Source: Bacteroidetes bacterium UBA2664
Lineage (GTDB): Bacteria; Bacteroidota; Rhodothermia; Balneolales; Balneolaceae
DNA length: 64,000 bases
Assembly (NCBI GenBank): GCA_002359315.1
Contig: DEMS01000030.1
Location: 1 to 64,000 of the forward strand
Direction of reading: 5' to 3'
In this document: positions 26,966-35,931 of the stretch, one piece after another
How the letters are laid out: each line of letters opens with the position of its first letter
Position numbering within the stretch: position 1 is the stretch's first letter
The notes under the pieces: model-generated
Database searches by the model: none
What the model saw: the letters and a program-made list of their open reading frames with translations, nothing else
What the model was told of the DNA's origin: nothing
Translations under genes and position numbers: made by a program

Positions 26966-27400
26966 TTATATGTACAATGGAGTTCGATAGGTTTTATGAT
27001 CACTCTCTTCGTCATCCCAAGTGATTTTAATAAAATCAGAAGGGAATATTTCAGTATTTACACTAGCCTGTATGGCTAATCTACTTTGCGCTGGAATGGT
27101 ACAATACTTTTTTTTAATAAAAATTCCCGGATAGTTTTCAATTGGAATACCATCTAATATAATTTCGACATTTAAAGCATCTGATAGCCCGGTATTTTTT
27201 ATGACAATTAAACCGAAATCTGAGATCAATGTGGTTCTTATACATGCTCTGGATTTCAACTGATTTATTTCATATTGATTTTTCATCTTGTTCTCAAAAA
27301 TAATGTCTTTAATTTGATTAGATGATTTCAAGGTATATTTCTCTTTGATCATTGATTTCATCGATTGAAAAGATGACCAAAATAGAATTAAATAAAACAT
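26966..27400 (-). CDS. Hypothetical membrane-anchored protein
   Basis: 144 aa, not recognised. A short hydrophobic N-terminus (MFYLILFWSSFQSM) could anchor it or be a start artefact. The body is beta-rich (IRTTLISDFGLIVIKNTGLSDALNVEIILDG, ending TWDDEESDHKTYRTPLY), similar in flavour to the soluble half of the 276-aa protein at 38472-39302: both contain a segment about an interior or relative (NTG/NIGSA..) followed by hydrophobic strands. Function unknown. Single gene with AT-rich flanks. Confidence 0.5.
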   Translation of the reverse strand: MFYLILFWSSFQSMKSMIKEKYTLKSSNQIKDIIFENKMKNQYEINQLKSRACIRTTLISDFGLIVIKNTGLSDALNVEIILDGIPIENYPGIFIKKKYCTIPAQSRLAIQASVNTEIFPSDFIKITWDDEESDHKTYRTPLYI

Positions 27401-27625
27401 GGTAATTCAGCTTAATACATTAATAAGAATTAATTTTTTTTCGAAGATGTATATAACTTGCAAAGTTATATCGCCTGATCAAGTCGTTTATAATGGTATA
27501 TTGAATAAGCATTAGATTTGATGGTCTTCTTTTTTATTTTAAATAAAAGTGATCCATCTCAATTCAATGAAATGGATCACATACGCGGTTTTTTTTACTT
27601 TGGTAAGTCTCTCAATGATTTAACT

Positions 27626-27838
27626 TTAAGCAGTTTGCTTAAGCCGTGGTTTTTTCCGCTTTTTCTTTAGGGGAAACTCTTCTAAAGATTTCTTTTCTTT
27701 TTTTTGTTTTTTCTTTGGAGGTTTACTTGGGTTCTTGTCTCCCATTTGTAAAACCTCATCAGTATTTTTTCCATCTATTAGTACACCAACCATATTAATT
27801 GGCCTGGTATAACCAATTAGTGTTTCTTTGTAAATCAT
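27626..27838 (-). CDS. Small Lys-rich hypothetical protein
   Basis: 70 aa with a hydrophobic start (IYKETLIGYTRPINMVGVLIDG) and a highly basic, low-complexity tail made of Lys, Pro and Arg (KPPKKKQKKEKK..KKKRKK). Such tails bind nucleic acid or are disordered. No family recognised. It is isolated, with 225 bp on its left and over 700 bp of non-coding DNA on its right, so reality of the gene is moderate. Confidence 0.4.
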   Translation of the reverse strand: MIYKETLIGYTRPINMVGVLIDGKNTDEVLQMGDKNPSKPPKKKQKKEKKSLEEFPLKKKRKKPRLKQTA

Positions 27839-28576
27839 CTTAATATTTATTTTACATTTAGTTTTATTGCTCGAAGTGTTCTCAATTCGACACTGGATAT
27901 TGAATTTTATATTTTCAGTATCTTTGAATTTTAAACTGCTGATCCATAACCATTTATACTGATCGCCAGCCTTAAGATTTTCAGCTACATTTTAAAAATG
28001 GCCTATAGATAGAATCATTTTAATTGGAAAGTTACATGAAAATGAAAGGACTGAAATTCAGTCCATCACAATTTAAATTATCTGCAAATTGAGGATATTA
28101 ACCCCTTTTGACTTAGCAGTAAGAATCGTACCCAATCAGATTTGTTTACCGGGTACGATAAATTTGAGGTAGGTTACAATCTCTCCAGGAAATCTTTTTA
28201 TCATACCAATCCCGTATCTAACATTTAATTTCTTAAACGAGACATGGTTGTTGATCAATTGCATTAAACAACCAATCAGAATTGATATTTTAACATTGGA
28301 AAGTTCCATTTTCACAAGAACATCAAAAAATTTATTACATGAGAAGAGTTTCTCTTATCCAATCATATCCCTATTTATAACAAAGAGCAAGTCAAACTGT
28401 AAAGATTATAATGCCCATCCGTTGTATCCGGTGATCATATGCAATTCCATCGGATTATGAACTTGTTTTGAGTCTTCACTAACACTGTTTTTGAACGATT
28501 CTGAATACTGTATTATCAAGCAGTAAATGGTTGGAAATCATATCGGTATGTATCCGATATTTCATGTTGTGGTTTT
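27839..28576. other. Non-coding stretch with two perfect inverted repeats
   Basis: About 740 bp without a credible gene; the 70-aa frame at 28248-28460 has no supporting feature. Two strong palindromes stand out: GGACTGAA-A-TTCAGTCC at 28048-28064, and ATCGTACCC at 28125-28133 with GGGTACGAT at 28151-28159 (17-nt loop). Neither is followed by a T-run, so they are more likely operators or recombination sites than terminators. Confidence 0.55.
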
Positions 28577-28960
28577 TTAGTTAAATTTACCCTCTATCTC
28601 CATTCTCATGGAAAATGCTGATGCAATTTTTGTTGCCATATCTTTGGCATGATCAGCCCTCTCCCCTACAAAGTGATCATCAACAGTTTCTTTAAACAGC
28701 GATAGCCATCGGTTGAAATCTTCCTGCTGAATCGGAAGCTGTAAATGTTTACGAAATGGACGGCCAGTGTACCTTCCGGTCTGAAACAACAGGTTTGACC
28801 AAAAATCAACCATCCGGGGCAGGTGATGGTCCCAATCTACTTCGGCATAGTCATTGAAAATATAACCAAGGCGTTCGTCTTGTTGCACTTTATTGTAAAA
28901 TGCATGAACCAGTGTCCGAATATCGGTATCGTTTTTTATATCAGTCATTTTATGAATCAT
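28577..28960 (-). CDS. Group III truncated haemoglobin
   Basis: 127 aa (an in-frame ATG at 28948 is an equally good start). It fits the group III trHb pattern: LVHAFYNKVQQDERLGYIFND, then HHLPRMVDFWSNLLF, GRPFRKHLQLP with the probable proximal histidine, and FNRWLSLFKETVDDHFVGERADHAKDMATKIA. These haemoglobins bind O2 or NO and are found in low-oxygen and nitrosative stress settings. It is followed on the opposite side by a ferredoxin gene on the same strand and faces a RIC-like gene and SufR-like repressor, forming a small NO/redox module. Confidence 0.88.
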   Translation of the reverse strand: MIHKMTDIKNDTDIRTLVHAFYNKVQQDERLGYIFNDYAEVDWDHHLPRMVDFWSNLLFQTGRYTGRPFRKHLQLPIQQEDFNRWLSLFKETVDDHFVGERADHAKDMATKIASAFSMRMEIEGKFN

Positions 28961-29049
28961 CTATCTTTAGAAGATTACATTGAATAAACACAGAGACACC
29001 GTATTAGAGATTTTATAAACATTGTAAAATTGGTTTGTACGCAATAGGT

Positions 29050-29391
29050 TCATTTGCTCCATGTTTCAATCAAGTGTTCTCGTTTCTCGCTAATTTCAGC
29101 CCATTCATCTGCATCGGATAGTGGATCTTTCGTTTCGTTTATTATATGATCTTGCCACTCTTCGGCAAGCTTTTCGTTCAATTCAATGTAATCCTCCCAC
29201 TTCGCTGGTACCTCATCATCGGGATAAATCGCCTCCACGGGACATTCGCTCACACACGCATCACAGTCGATGCACTCTAAAGGATCGATCGTCAGAAAAT
29301 TTGGTCCTTCCCGGAATGCGTCTACCGGACAAACTGCTGCACAGTTTGTGTACTTACACTTAATACAAGGTTCGGTTACAACGTAAGCCAT
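29050..29391 (-). CDS. FdxA-type ferredoxin
   Basis: 113 aa with two iron-sulfur binding segments: EPCIKCKYTNCAAVCPVDAF (Cys 9, 12, 17, 21) and CIDCDACVSECPVEAI (four Cys). The arrangement is that of the 7Fe/8Fe bacterial ferredoxins with an extended helical C-terminus. The cysteine normally seen three residues after CPVD in 7Fe types is alanine here. It would carry electrons in the cytoplasm, possibly to the neighbouring haemoglobin or to repair enzymes. It shares an upstream region with the divergent RIC-like gene (29546), so joint regulation is plausible. Confidence 0.88.
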   Translation of the reverse strand: MAYVVTEPCIKCKYTNCAAVCPVDAFREGPNFLTIDPLECIDCDACVSECPVEAIYPDDEVPAKWEDYIELNEKLAEEWQDHIINETKDPLSDADEWAEISEKREHLIETWSK

Positions 29392-29545
29392 ATTGAATTT
29401 TTCAAATTATTCATCTCTACTTCAATCAAAAGATAAGTGTGCATAAATCTAATTACAATAATTAAAACGGTTTTTTCCAATTTAATTGTTTTAATTTATT
29501 TAGATTCGTAGTTTGCCTGCAGTTAAAACAAATAAACCGACCACT

Positions 29546-30289
29546 ATGAGTTCCGGAAAAACATTAAACAAACTGACACCAGAAGCGACTATCACCCAAA
29601 TTATATCATCAGATAAAAATGTAGCGAAGCTACTGAACTCAATTGGTATGAAGCCTGAACAGTACCAGGATCAGACATTGCGATCGGTATGTCAGCAGCG
29701 CCAGTGGAATGAAGAAGAGCTTTTAAACTGGATTAAGAAAAACCATAAAGTGACGGAGTGCTTTAAAAATGATCCAGAAGAACCGGACTTTAATAAGGAT
29801 CTTTCTCTATGGTGCAGTTGGTTGTCGGATTCTGTCCAACCATACATCCGAGAGCTGCTATCAGATATCTCCCAAAATCTGCCTCGGATCCAGCAGATTC
29901 ACGGAAATCAATACACATGGCTGAAAAACATCGAATGGCACTTTAATTTCTTGAACGATCAACTTAATCTCTACCTGTCACTCGAAGGTGATACGCTGTT
30001 TCCGTTGGCTAATGAACTGTACGACCAGCAGGAATCAATTTTGTATGGCAAAGTTAGAGATCTTAAACGGTCACTTGAAATTCTGGAAGCGGATCGCCCA
30101 AAAATCCAAAAATCGATGGATAAAATTCGTGAGCTCAGTGATGATTTTAAACAACCTGCCGGGGCTTGTTCAACATTGAGAATTTTGAACAAAAACATGG
30201 TGGACTTGTCCACTCAACTAAATAGATATTTCTCCGTTGAAAAGAAGCATCTATTCCCTTTAATTAAAACTCAGTTACATTCTACTTAG
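29546..30289 (+). CDS. Degenerate RIC/YtfE-like hemerythrin-domain protein
   Basis: 247 aa from ATG 29546 (an upstream TTG at 29513 is less likely). Layout is that of RIC/ScdA: an N-terminal DUF542-like part (1-65) and a hemerythrin-like four-helix part (85-247) with both LFP signatures (LEGDTLFP, VEKKHLFP) and the QPAGAC turn. Key residues differ from the family: the N-terminal Cys pair is absent, and the His four residues before each iron-ligand Glu is Tyr (Y143/E147 and Y228/E232). It may therefore not hold a normal di-iron centre. RIC proteins repair NO-damaged Fe-S clusters; this one may be a divergent sensor or donor. The SufR-like gene follows after 17 bp. Confidence 0.75.
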   Translation: MSSGKTLNKLTPEATITQIISSDKNVAKLLNSIGMKPEQYQDQTLRSVCQQRQWNEEELLNWIKKNHKVTECFKNDPEEPDFNKDLSLWCSWLSDSVQPYIRELLSDISQNLPRIQQIHGNQYTWLKNIEWHFNFLNDQLNLYLSLEGDTLFPLANELYDQQESILYGKVRDLKRSLEILEADRPKIQKSMDKIRELSDDFKQPAGACSTLRILNKNMVDLSTQLNRYFSVEKKHLFPLIKTQLHST

Positions 30290-30306
30290 CCTTTAAGCAT
30301 TAAAAT

Positions 30307-30942
30307 ATGCTCTATACCGGATCCAAAAAAGACCTCCTCGATCTAATTAAGCAAAATGGAACGCTTTCGATGGATGAGGCCGTCTCCAATACCGCCTTAG
30401 CTAAAACCACCCTTAGGGAACATTTTTTGCAGATTGAAAGAGATGGATATATCCGCCGTGATTATATTCGTTCAGGCCCCGGCCGACCCAGCCTGCAGTA
30501 CCAGATCACCCCTAAAGGGAACCACCTCTTCCCCTCCTCAGAATCCGAGCTCATACGTGAGCTGCTGAAATTTTTAAAAGAGCAAGGAGATGAACTGAAA
30601 ATCGAACAGTTTTTTGAATCATTTTGGGAGAAGCGTCTGATAAAAGTGCGTAACAGAATGGACGAGGCCTCTGAATACCATTTGGAATCACGGCTAAAAA
30701 AGCTGAAGGGGTTTCTCGAAGAGGAGGGATTTATGCCTGAAATTGAATCAAATTCGATTGATAGGACCATCACAATTAAAGAGTGCAACTGCCCATTCAG
30801 TGAAGTGGTGAAAGAAACGCGTTTGCCCTGTAAATTGGAAGCTATGTTTTATCAGGAATTATTTAATAAAAATGTAGAGCGAACAAGCTACATCGCTGAT
30901 GGGGATTTCGCTTGTACATATGAGATTACAATATGTGATTAA
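30307..30942 (+). CDS. SufR-like Fe-S winged-helix repressor
   Basis: 211 aa. Residues 1-80 form a winged HTH (LIKQNGTLSMDEAVSNTALAKTTLREHFLQIERDGYIRR, then GPGRPSLQYQITPKG). The C-terminal domain ends with the cysteine set C-N-C in IKECNCPF, C in LPCKLE and C in DFACTYE, which is the Fe-S ligand pattern of SufR-type repressors. It would sense cluster status, hence NO or oxidative damage, and control neighbouring genes. Just 17 bp after the RIC-like gene, so probably one operon. Target sites were not identified. Confidence 0.8.
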   Translation: MLYTGSKKDLLDLIKQNGTLSMDEAVSNTALAKTTLREHFLQIERDGYIRRDYIRSGPGRPSLQYQITPKGNHLFPSSESELIRELLKFLKEQGDELKIEQFFESFWEKRLIKVRNRMDEASEYHLESRLKKLKGFLEEEGFMPEIESNSIDRTITIKECNCPFSEVVKETRLPCKLEAMFYQELFNKNVERTSYIADGDFACTYEITICD

Positions 30943-31182
30943 ATTTTAAATACTAAATCGATTATAATACTGCTCTGCTTTACTTATCTCACATTAGAAT
31001 TCTCGTATAGACACATCCGCTATTTTTGAGAATTATGGGTTGGGCAATTTGTTAAACAAGTTATAGATGGTATGCTAATCACCTGTAAACAAAAAAAATT
31101 CATTTTAAATTCTGCTTCAAATGAATGCAACCTAGGGTGATCAAAATAACACCACAATCCTAACTAAAAATCCAGATCTAAT

Positions 31183-31521
31183 ATGAATAAGAATAACCAT
31201 CATATTTTTCCACCCGCTACTCCTGAAATATCAAAAAAACGGGCAGAACTTGCTCCTGATCAGGTAAAAGCTTTTCGTAATTTTAGTAAAGAGGTCTTTA
31301 AAGAAGGAGCTTTAGATGAAAAAACAAAGCAGTTAATTGCCGTTGCATCTGCGCATATAACACAGTGTCCATATTGTATTAAAGGGCATACAAAACAAGC
31401 CAAACAAAAAGGAGCCACAAATGAAGAGATCATGGAAGCAATTTGGATTGCTTCAGAAATGAGAGCAGGAGCTGCTTATGCTCATGCAGCACTTGCCATT
31501 GATGAAATGGAAATTTCCTAA
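31183..31521 (+). CDS. AhpD-like carboxymuconolactone decarboxylase-family protein
   Basis: 112 aa. It has the AhpD core ITQCPYCIKGHTKQAKQKGA with the redox-active CxxC and the histidine three residues on, then NEEIMEAIWIASEMRAGAAYAHA. This is the short stand-alone form of the family, which reduces peroxide-linked substrates or acts as a thiol disulfide protein. It sits within the redox/nitrosative cargo of the element, with 240 bp of non-coding DNA upstream and its own likely promoter. Confidence 0.88.
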   Translation: MNKNNHHIFPPATPEISKKRAELAPDQVKAFRNFSKEVFKEGALDEKTKQLIAVASAHITQCPYCIKGHTKQAKQKGATNEEIMEAIWIASEMRAGAAYAHAALAIDEMEIS

Positions 31522-31642
31522 ATAATCAAATGGCTCCGGAATTGTCAGTTCAGAAAAAGATAAAAATTAAATTTAAGGTATTCCGATTATTGAACACCTG
31601 GAAGTTTTAAATAAACAATAAATCAACCAAAAAGGATAAAGC

Positions 31643-31975
31643 ATGAACAAGTCAATCATCTTAACAATCACTCTGATTCTCTACATACTCAGTACTAACC
31701 TGTACGCACAAGCCGAAATGGAATCAGAACAAAACAATGTAACCAAACTTAGCTTGATTACCGACACTCCCGAAGAAGGATTCCAAGTAGCCATTCAGCT
31801 GGCCCGAAAAGGAGTTACATCTACACAACCCGACAAAAAAATTCTGTTTATGCTTCGGGATGTTTATTCCAAAGATGCGGATGCGCCAATTGCATCGTCA
31901 CAAGTTATTGCTATTCACTATCAGACCGTTGCTGCAGCAAACAATTACTGGCGGGATGAAATCTCAGATGAATAG
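31643..31975 (+). CDS. Small exported hypothetical protein
   Basis: 110 aa with an N-terminal signal peptide (MNKSIILTITLILYILSTNLYAQA) and RBS AAAGGA before the ATG. The mature part of about 85 residues (LITDTPEEGFQVAIQLARKGVTS, KKILFMLRDVYSKD) has an alpha/beta look reminiscent of DsrE-like folds, but I cannot assign it. It lies 122 bp after the AhpD-like gene and 52 bp before the SDR, same strand. Likely periplasmic. Confidence 0.65.
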   Translation: MNKSIILTITLILYILSTNLYAQAEMESEQNNVTKLSLITDTPEEGFQVAIQLARKGVTSTQPDKKILFMLRDVYSKDADAPIASSQVIAIHYQTVAAANNYWRDEISDE

Positions 31976-32027
31976 ATTCTCAACATGATGGCAACAAGAT
32001 TTCTCTTAATTCCCGTAAACATTTCCT

Positions 32028-32741
32028 ATGATTCTAAACTCAAGAATAGCCATCATTACCGGGGCAAGCAGAGGGCTTGGTGCCGCAACAGCTGAAGCTC
32101 TTGTGCAAAAAAATGCAATCGTATATGGACTTGCCAGACGTGCAGATGATCTTAAAGTCATTCACAGTAATCTCGGTGAGTCGTTCATCCCGATTCCTGT
32201 TGATATCACCAATAAACCGGAAGTTGACAGGTGGTTTCAAACTACATTCTCTAACCGGTATTGGCCTGACATTCTAATCAACAATGCGGGGTCCGGAAAT
32301 TTTGGTAAGATTGATGAGCTTCCTTTTGAAATGTGGCAACAAATGGTGGACACAAACCTGAACGGAATGTATTATATAACATCGGCCACAGTTCCATACA
32401 TGAAGCAAAACCCCAAAACCTGTCACATCATTAACATAGGATCCATACTGGGTACAACCGGTCGAACGGAAAGCAGTGCATATTGTGCTACAAAATTTGG
32501 TCTGCGTGGATTTAGCGAATCACTCTCTTATGAACTCAGATATGAAGGAATTAAGGTGAGCGCAATTCATCCGGGTTCTATCGAAACCCGTTTTTTTAGT
32601 GAATCGGGTATTAAATCCCACAGTAATATGCTGCAGCCTAAAGATATTGCTGACTTGCTGATCCACACACTCGAAACCCCAGATAATATGCTTATCGACG
32701 AAATAACGTTACGTCCTCTCAACCCTAAAAAACTTACTTAA
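32028..32741 (+). CDS. SDR-family oxidoreductase
   Basis: 237 aa classical SDR: TGASRGLG near residues 10-17, NNAGSG near 85, catalytic Ser in NIGSILG and YCATKFG with the Tyr-Lys pair near 150, then IHPGSIETRF. The C-terminus (KDIADLLIHTLETPDNMLIDEITLRPL) is typical of the YdfG/short NADP-dependent group acting on small hydroxy acids or sugars. Substrate unknown. It lies on the plus strand before glutamate dehydrogenase, with 124 bp between them. Confidence 0.88.
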   Translation: MILNSRIAIITGASRGLGAATAEALVQKNAIVYGLARRADDLKVIHSNLGESFIPIPVDITNKPEVDRWFQTTFSNRYWPDILINNAGSGNFGKIDELPFEMWQQMVDTNLNGMYYITSATVPYMKQNPKTCHIINIGSILGTTGRTESSAYCATKFGLRGFSESLSYELRYEGIKVSAIHPGSIETRFFSESGIKSHSNMLQPKDIADLLIHTLETPDNMLIDEITLRPLNPKKLT

Positions 32742-32865
32742 TCAAATTTCGAAAAAACTAAGAAGGAAAAATTATTATATAATTAAGAATTGGTATGTAT
32801 ATATTGAGCGTTTGCCAAAATTTAAAAAACTTATTCACATTCCCTTCACCTGACAAATTAATTCT

Positions 32866-34314
32866 ATGTCTGAAAATACAACCGCAATCACAGCTATGGA
32901 GTCTTTGGAACAAATGATTGGTAGCCATCAAAATGGACTCTCACAAAATACTGAAAATAGAAAAACCGGAATTGAACAATTAGATACATTTTTAGAGATA
33001 ATAAAAAGACGAAACCCTACTGAAAATGATTTTCATGAAGTAGTGGAAGAAGTGATGGAATCTGTATGGGATTTAATAGAAAAAAATCCTGCTTACAAAA
33101 ATTTAAATATTTTAGAACGTATTACCGAACCGGAACGCGTCCTGATGTTTCGAGTACCCTGGACTGATGATAATGGATATGTACACGTAAACCGTGGATA
33201 TCGTGTGGAGTTCAATTCAGCTATTGGCCCCTACAAAGGTGGGTTAAGGTTTCATCCTTCAGTAAATTTAAATATCCTGAAAACTTTGGGTTTTGAACAG
33301 ATATTCAAAAACAGTTTGACAACACTGAGTATGGGTGGTGCTAAGGGTGGATCTGATTTTGATCCAAAAAGAAAATCGGATGCAGAAGTTATGCGTTTTT
33401 GCCAGTCTTTTATGACGGAATTATATCGGCATATTGGACCGGCAACTGATGTACCGGCAGGAGATATAGGTGTTGGATCACGTGAAATTGGTTATTTGTT
33501 TGGACAATATAAACGTTTAAAAAATGAATTTTCCGGAGTCATAACTGGTAAACAGCCGGCTTGGGGAGGAAGTAATCTGCGACCTGAAGCTACCGGGTAT
33601 GGGTTGGTTTATTTTGTGCAGGATATGCTGCGAACCCGGGGTACCTCTTTTAAGGAAAAACGTGTGGCTATATCCGGATCCGGCAATGTAGCACAATTTG
33701 CCGCAGAAAAAGCGATTGAATTTAAAGCAAAAGTTGTAACGTTATCCGACTCTTCTGGTTTTATTTATGATGCCAACGGGCTTGACAAAAAAAAGCTTTC
33801 TTTTATAAAAGAGTTGAAAAACGAAAAAAGGGGACGAATTAAGGAATATGCTGAAGCTTTTGATGGTGTAGAATACCACAAAGGAGAAAAACCTTGGATT
33901 ATCGATTGTCAGATTGCCTTGCCCTGTGCTACACAAAATGAAGTGGATGAGAAAGATGTAAAAATAATGGTGAAAAATGGATTGATCTGCCTGGCTGAAG
34001 GTGCTAACAAGCCTTGCCGTCCGGCTGCCATGCATCGACTACTTAATGAAATGATTTTATACGGACCCGGAAAAGCGGCAAATGCCGGTGGAGTGGCCGT
34101 ATCCGGGATGGAAATGGGACAGAATGGATCATTTACCAGTTGGAGTCGTGAAGAAGTAGACAACCGTTTACAAAAAGTAATGCATAATATTCATGAACAA
34201 TGTATGCTACATGGCCTTGATAAGAGTTCCGGTTATTTAAATTACAATAAGGGGGCTAACCGGGCTGGATTTATAAAAGTGGCTGATGCCATGATTCAAC
34301 AGGGAGTAGTTTAA
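32866..34314 (+). CDS. gdhA: NADP-specific glutamate dehydrogenase
   Basis: 482 aa, hexameric NADP-type GDH. Diagnostic blocks include GPYKGGLRFHPSVN, SLTTLSMGGAKGGSDFDPKRKSD with the catalytic lysines, ATDVPAGDIGVGSREIGYLFG, and the Rossmann loop VAISGSGNVAQFA near 262. It converts 2-oxoglutarate and ammonium to glutamate. It has an N-terminal stretch of about 35 residues beyond the usual start; a start at the internal Met of MESLEQ is possible. Presence of a core nitrogen-assimilation enzyme on a mobile element is unusual and may be linked to the nitrogen-oxide-related cargo around it. Confidence 0.95.
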   Translation: MSENTTAITAMESLEQMIGSHQNGLSQNTENRKTGIEQLDTFLEIIKRRNPTENDFHEVVEEVMESVWDLIEKNPAYKNLNILERITEPERVLMFRVPWTDDNGYVHVNRGYRVEFNSAIGPYKGGLRFHPSVNLNILKTLGFEQIFKNSLTTLSMGGAKGGSDFDPKRKSDAEVMRFCQSFMTELYRHIGPATDVPAGDIGVGSREIGYLFGQYKRLKNEFSGVITGKQPAWGGSNLRPEATGYGLVYFVQDMLRTRGTSFKEKRVAISGSGNVAQFAAEKAIEFKAKVVTLSDSSGFIYDANGLDKKKLSFIKELKNEKRGRIKEYAEAFDGVEYHKGEKPWIIDCQIALPCATQNEVDEKDVKIMVKNGLICLAEGANKPCRPAAMHRLLNEMILYGPGKAANAGGVAVSGMEMGQNGSFTSWSREEVDNRLQKVMHNIHEQCMLHGLDKSSGYLNYNKGANRAGFIKVADAMIQQGVV

Positions 34315-34460
34315 ACCTGTAAAATTAAATCAATGAATTTTAATGAAACTTATTTACTCCCAATCTGCTTATCTCAATCTCTCTGCATGTTGCTCAAACC
34401 GTCATGCCGTTGGTGAACTATTTACCATCAGAAAATATATCTTATAGTATTAAGTGAGTT

Positions 34461-34955
34461 ATGATGTTTTATAAGGTATCCGTATTTCTTCATCTTATTA
34501 TTGTTGTATTCTGGATTGGCGGCATGCTGTTTACAGTAGCCGTTCTGGTCCCGGCTACACGGGAAAAGTTGGCCAGTCAGCGGGGACTTCTTTTTACCGA
34601 ACTTGGGACCCGTTTCAGCAGGTTAAGCTGGCTTATGTTCCCACTGCTTATTACAACCGGTTATACGGCACTGCTTGGACGCGGATTTACGAACGACACC
34701 ATTTTTTCAATGAACTTTTGGCAAAGTTCCTATGGCTCCACACTTTCAGTAAAACTTTACCTATTTGGCGCGGTGCTTATTGTAAGCGGAATTCACGACT
34801 TTTGGTTCGGACCAAAAACCGTACGCCTAATGGAAGACAAACCGACCTCCACTCAAACCAAGGTTTATCGAAAAGCCACAAGTTGGATCGGACGTATTAA
34901 CCTACTACTTGGATTAGCAATCCTCTATTTTGCAGTCACGTTGGTCAGAGGATAA
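34461..34955 (+). CDS. CopD-like integral membrane protein
   Basis: 164 aa with four membrane helices (about 5-25, 52-72, 90-112, 140-160). VFLHLIIVVFWIGGMLFTVAVLVPA is the CopD/DUF4149-type first helix with a histidine that could bind copper or haem, and HDFWFGPKT carries another. Proteins like this accompany copper enzymes and cytochrome oxidases. The next gene follows after 27 bp, starting a compact run of membrane proteins through 36423. Substrate is not known. Confidence 0.7.
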   Translation: MMFYKVSVFLHLIIVVFWIGGMLFTVAVLVPATREKLASQRGLLFTELGTRFSRLSWLMFPLLITTGYTALLGRGFTNDTIFSMNFWQSSYGSTLSVKLYLFGAVLIVSGIHDFWFGPKTVRLMEDKPTSTQTKVYRKATSWIGRINLLLGLAILYFAVTLVRG

Positions 34956-34982
34956 TCTTATCAAAAATACAATCAATCTGTT

Positions 34983-35417
34983 ATGCCCAAAGTTACGCGT
35001 TGGTTTATAAAAGCAGGAATTATCTACTTTGTCTTCGGCGTCATTCTTGCGCTCATATCAGAATTTCCGGCCATATATGCCGGGCCACTTCTTTTACCGG
35101 TATATTGGCATATGTTGGTCATCGGCTGGCTTACACAAATCATCATGGGAGTATCCATATGGATGTTTCCCCGCAAACACCGCGATAAGAAAAAACGTGA
35201 ATTTACTTTAACCTGGCTAACATTCTGGACTCTAAACGCCGGTCTGATTCTCCGGTTTCTCTCTGAGCCTTTTTTACCACTGGTACAGGACTCTATTTTG
35301 ATAAACATCACCATTCTGTTCTCCTCCCTACTACAAATTTCTGCTGTTATCACCTACATAATTGAAATTTGGCCACGCCTTCAACCTCGAATAAAACAAA
35401 ACCGGAGCAGCTCATAA
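34983..35417 (+). CDS. Haem-copper-oxidase-I/NnrS-like small membrane protein
   Basis: 144 aa with four helices. PVYWHMLVIGWLTQIIMGVSIWMFP in helix 2 has the His-x-x-x-x-GW...G...W-x-P pattern of cytochrome oxidase subunit I and NnrS helices. It is far too short for a catalytic subunit. The stop overlaps the next start as TAATG, so it is translationally coupled to a homologous protein (35417-35824). The pair may form a dimeric haem- or copper-binding unit in NO metabolism; that is inferred. Confidence 0.65.
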   Translation: MPKVTRWFIKAGIIYFVFGVILALISEFPAIYAGPLLLPVYWHMLVIGWLTQIIMGVSIWMFPRKHRDKKKREFTLTWLTFWTLNAGLILRFLSEPFLPLVQDSILINITILFSSLLQISAVITYIIEIWPRLQPRIKQNRSSS

Positions 35418-35824
35418 TGCCAGCTCAAACCATCTGGATGATTCGGTTTTCACTGATCTACCTCCTCATTTCCGTGTTGATAGGAAGCCTGCTAATTACA
35501 CACAAAGCAATTAATATCCATCCGATGATATGGTCACTGTTGCCCATCCATTTCGAATTCGCAATCTGGGGGTGGCTGGTTCAATTTGTGATGGGCACGG
35601 CCTACTGGATGTTTCCCAAAAAGCTGGAGGGTGAGCGCCGCGGTCCGATCCTTCCTGCCTGGATTATGGTTTGTCTATTCAATTTTGGCTTGATTTCTCT
35701 TGTCATAGTCTCCCTCGTACTCGATTTTTCTGTTGCCATTGTCGGGCGTTCATTGATTGCCGTAAGTATTGTAATCTTCGGTGGTCTGATTTGGCAGAGA
35801 GTGGTCACTTATAGGAACAATTAA
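35417..35824 (+). CDS. Second oxidase-I/NnrS-like small membrane protein
   Basis: 135 aa from the ATG in the TAATG overlap (an upstream in-frame start at 35369 would overlap the previous gene by 49 bp). Four helices. PIHFEFAIWGWLVQFVMGTAYWMFP matches the previous protein's helix 2 with one conserved His, GW and W-MFP. The two are probably products of an old duplication. Function as above; the cognate NO or nitrite reductase is not in the window. Confidence 0.65.
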   Translation: MPAQTIWMIRFSLIYLLISVLIGSLLITHKAINIHPMIWSLLPIHFEFAIWGWLVQFVMGTAYWMFPKKLEGERRGPILPAWIMVCLFNFGLISLVIVSLVLDFSVAIVGRSLIAVSIVIFGGLIWQRVVTYRNN

Positions 35825-35931
35825 AAGTATTGTAAACCTATTGTTTCATCGTATAGCAAAGAATAAAGTGAATGGGTGAAGTACTTATTTACAAGTTGGC
35901 TGATTGCTTTCATTTCCGTATCTATTTCTGA

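Noticed and set aside
28248..28460. 70-aa plus-strand ORF
   Set aside because: No RBS, no domain, and it lies in DNA with non-coding composition.
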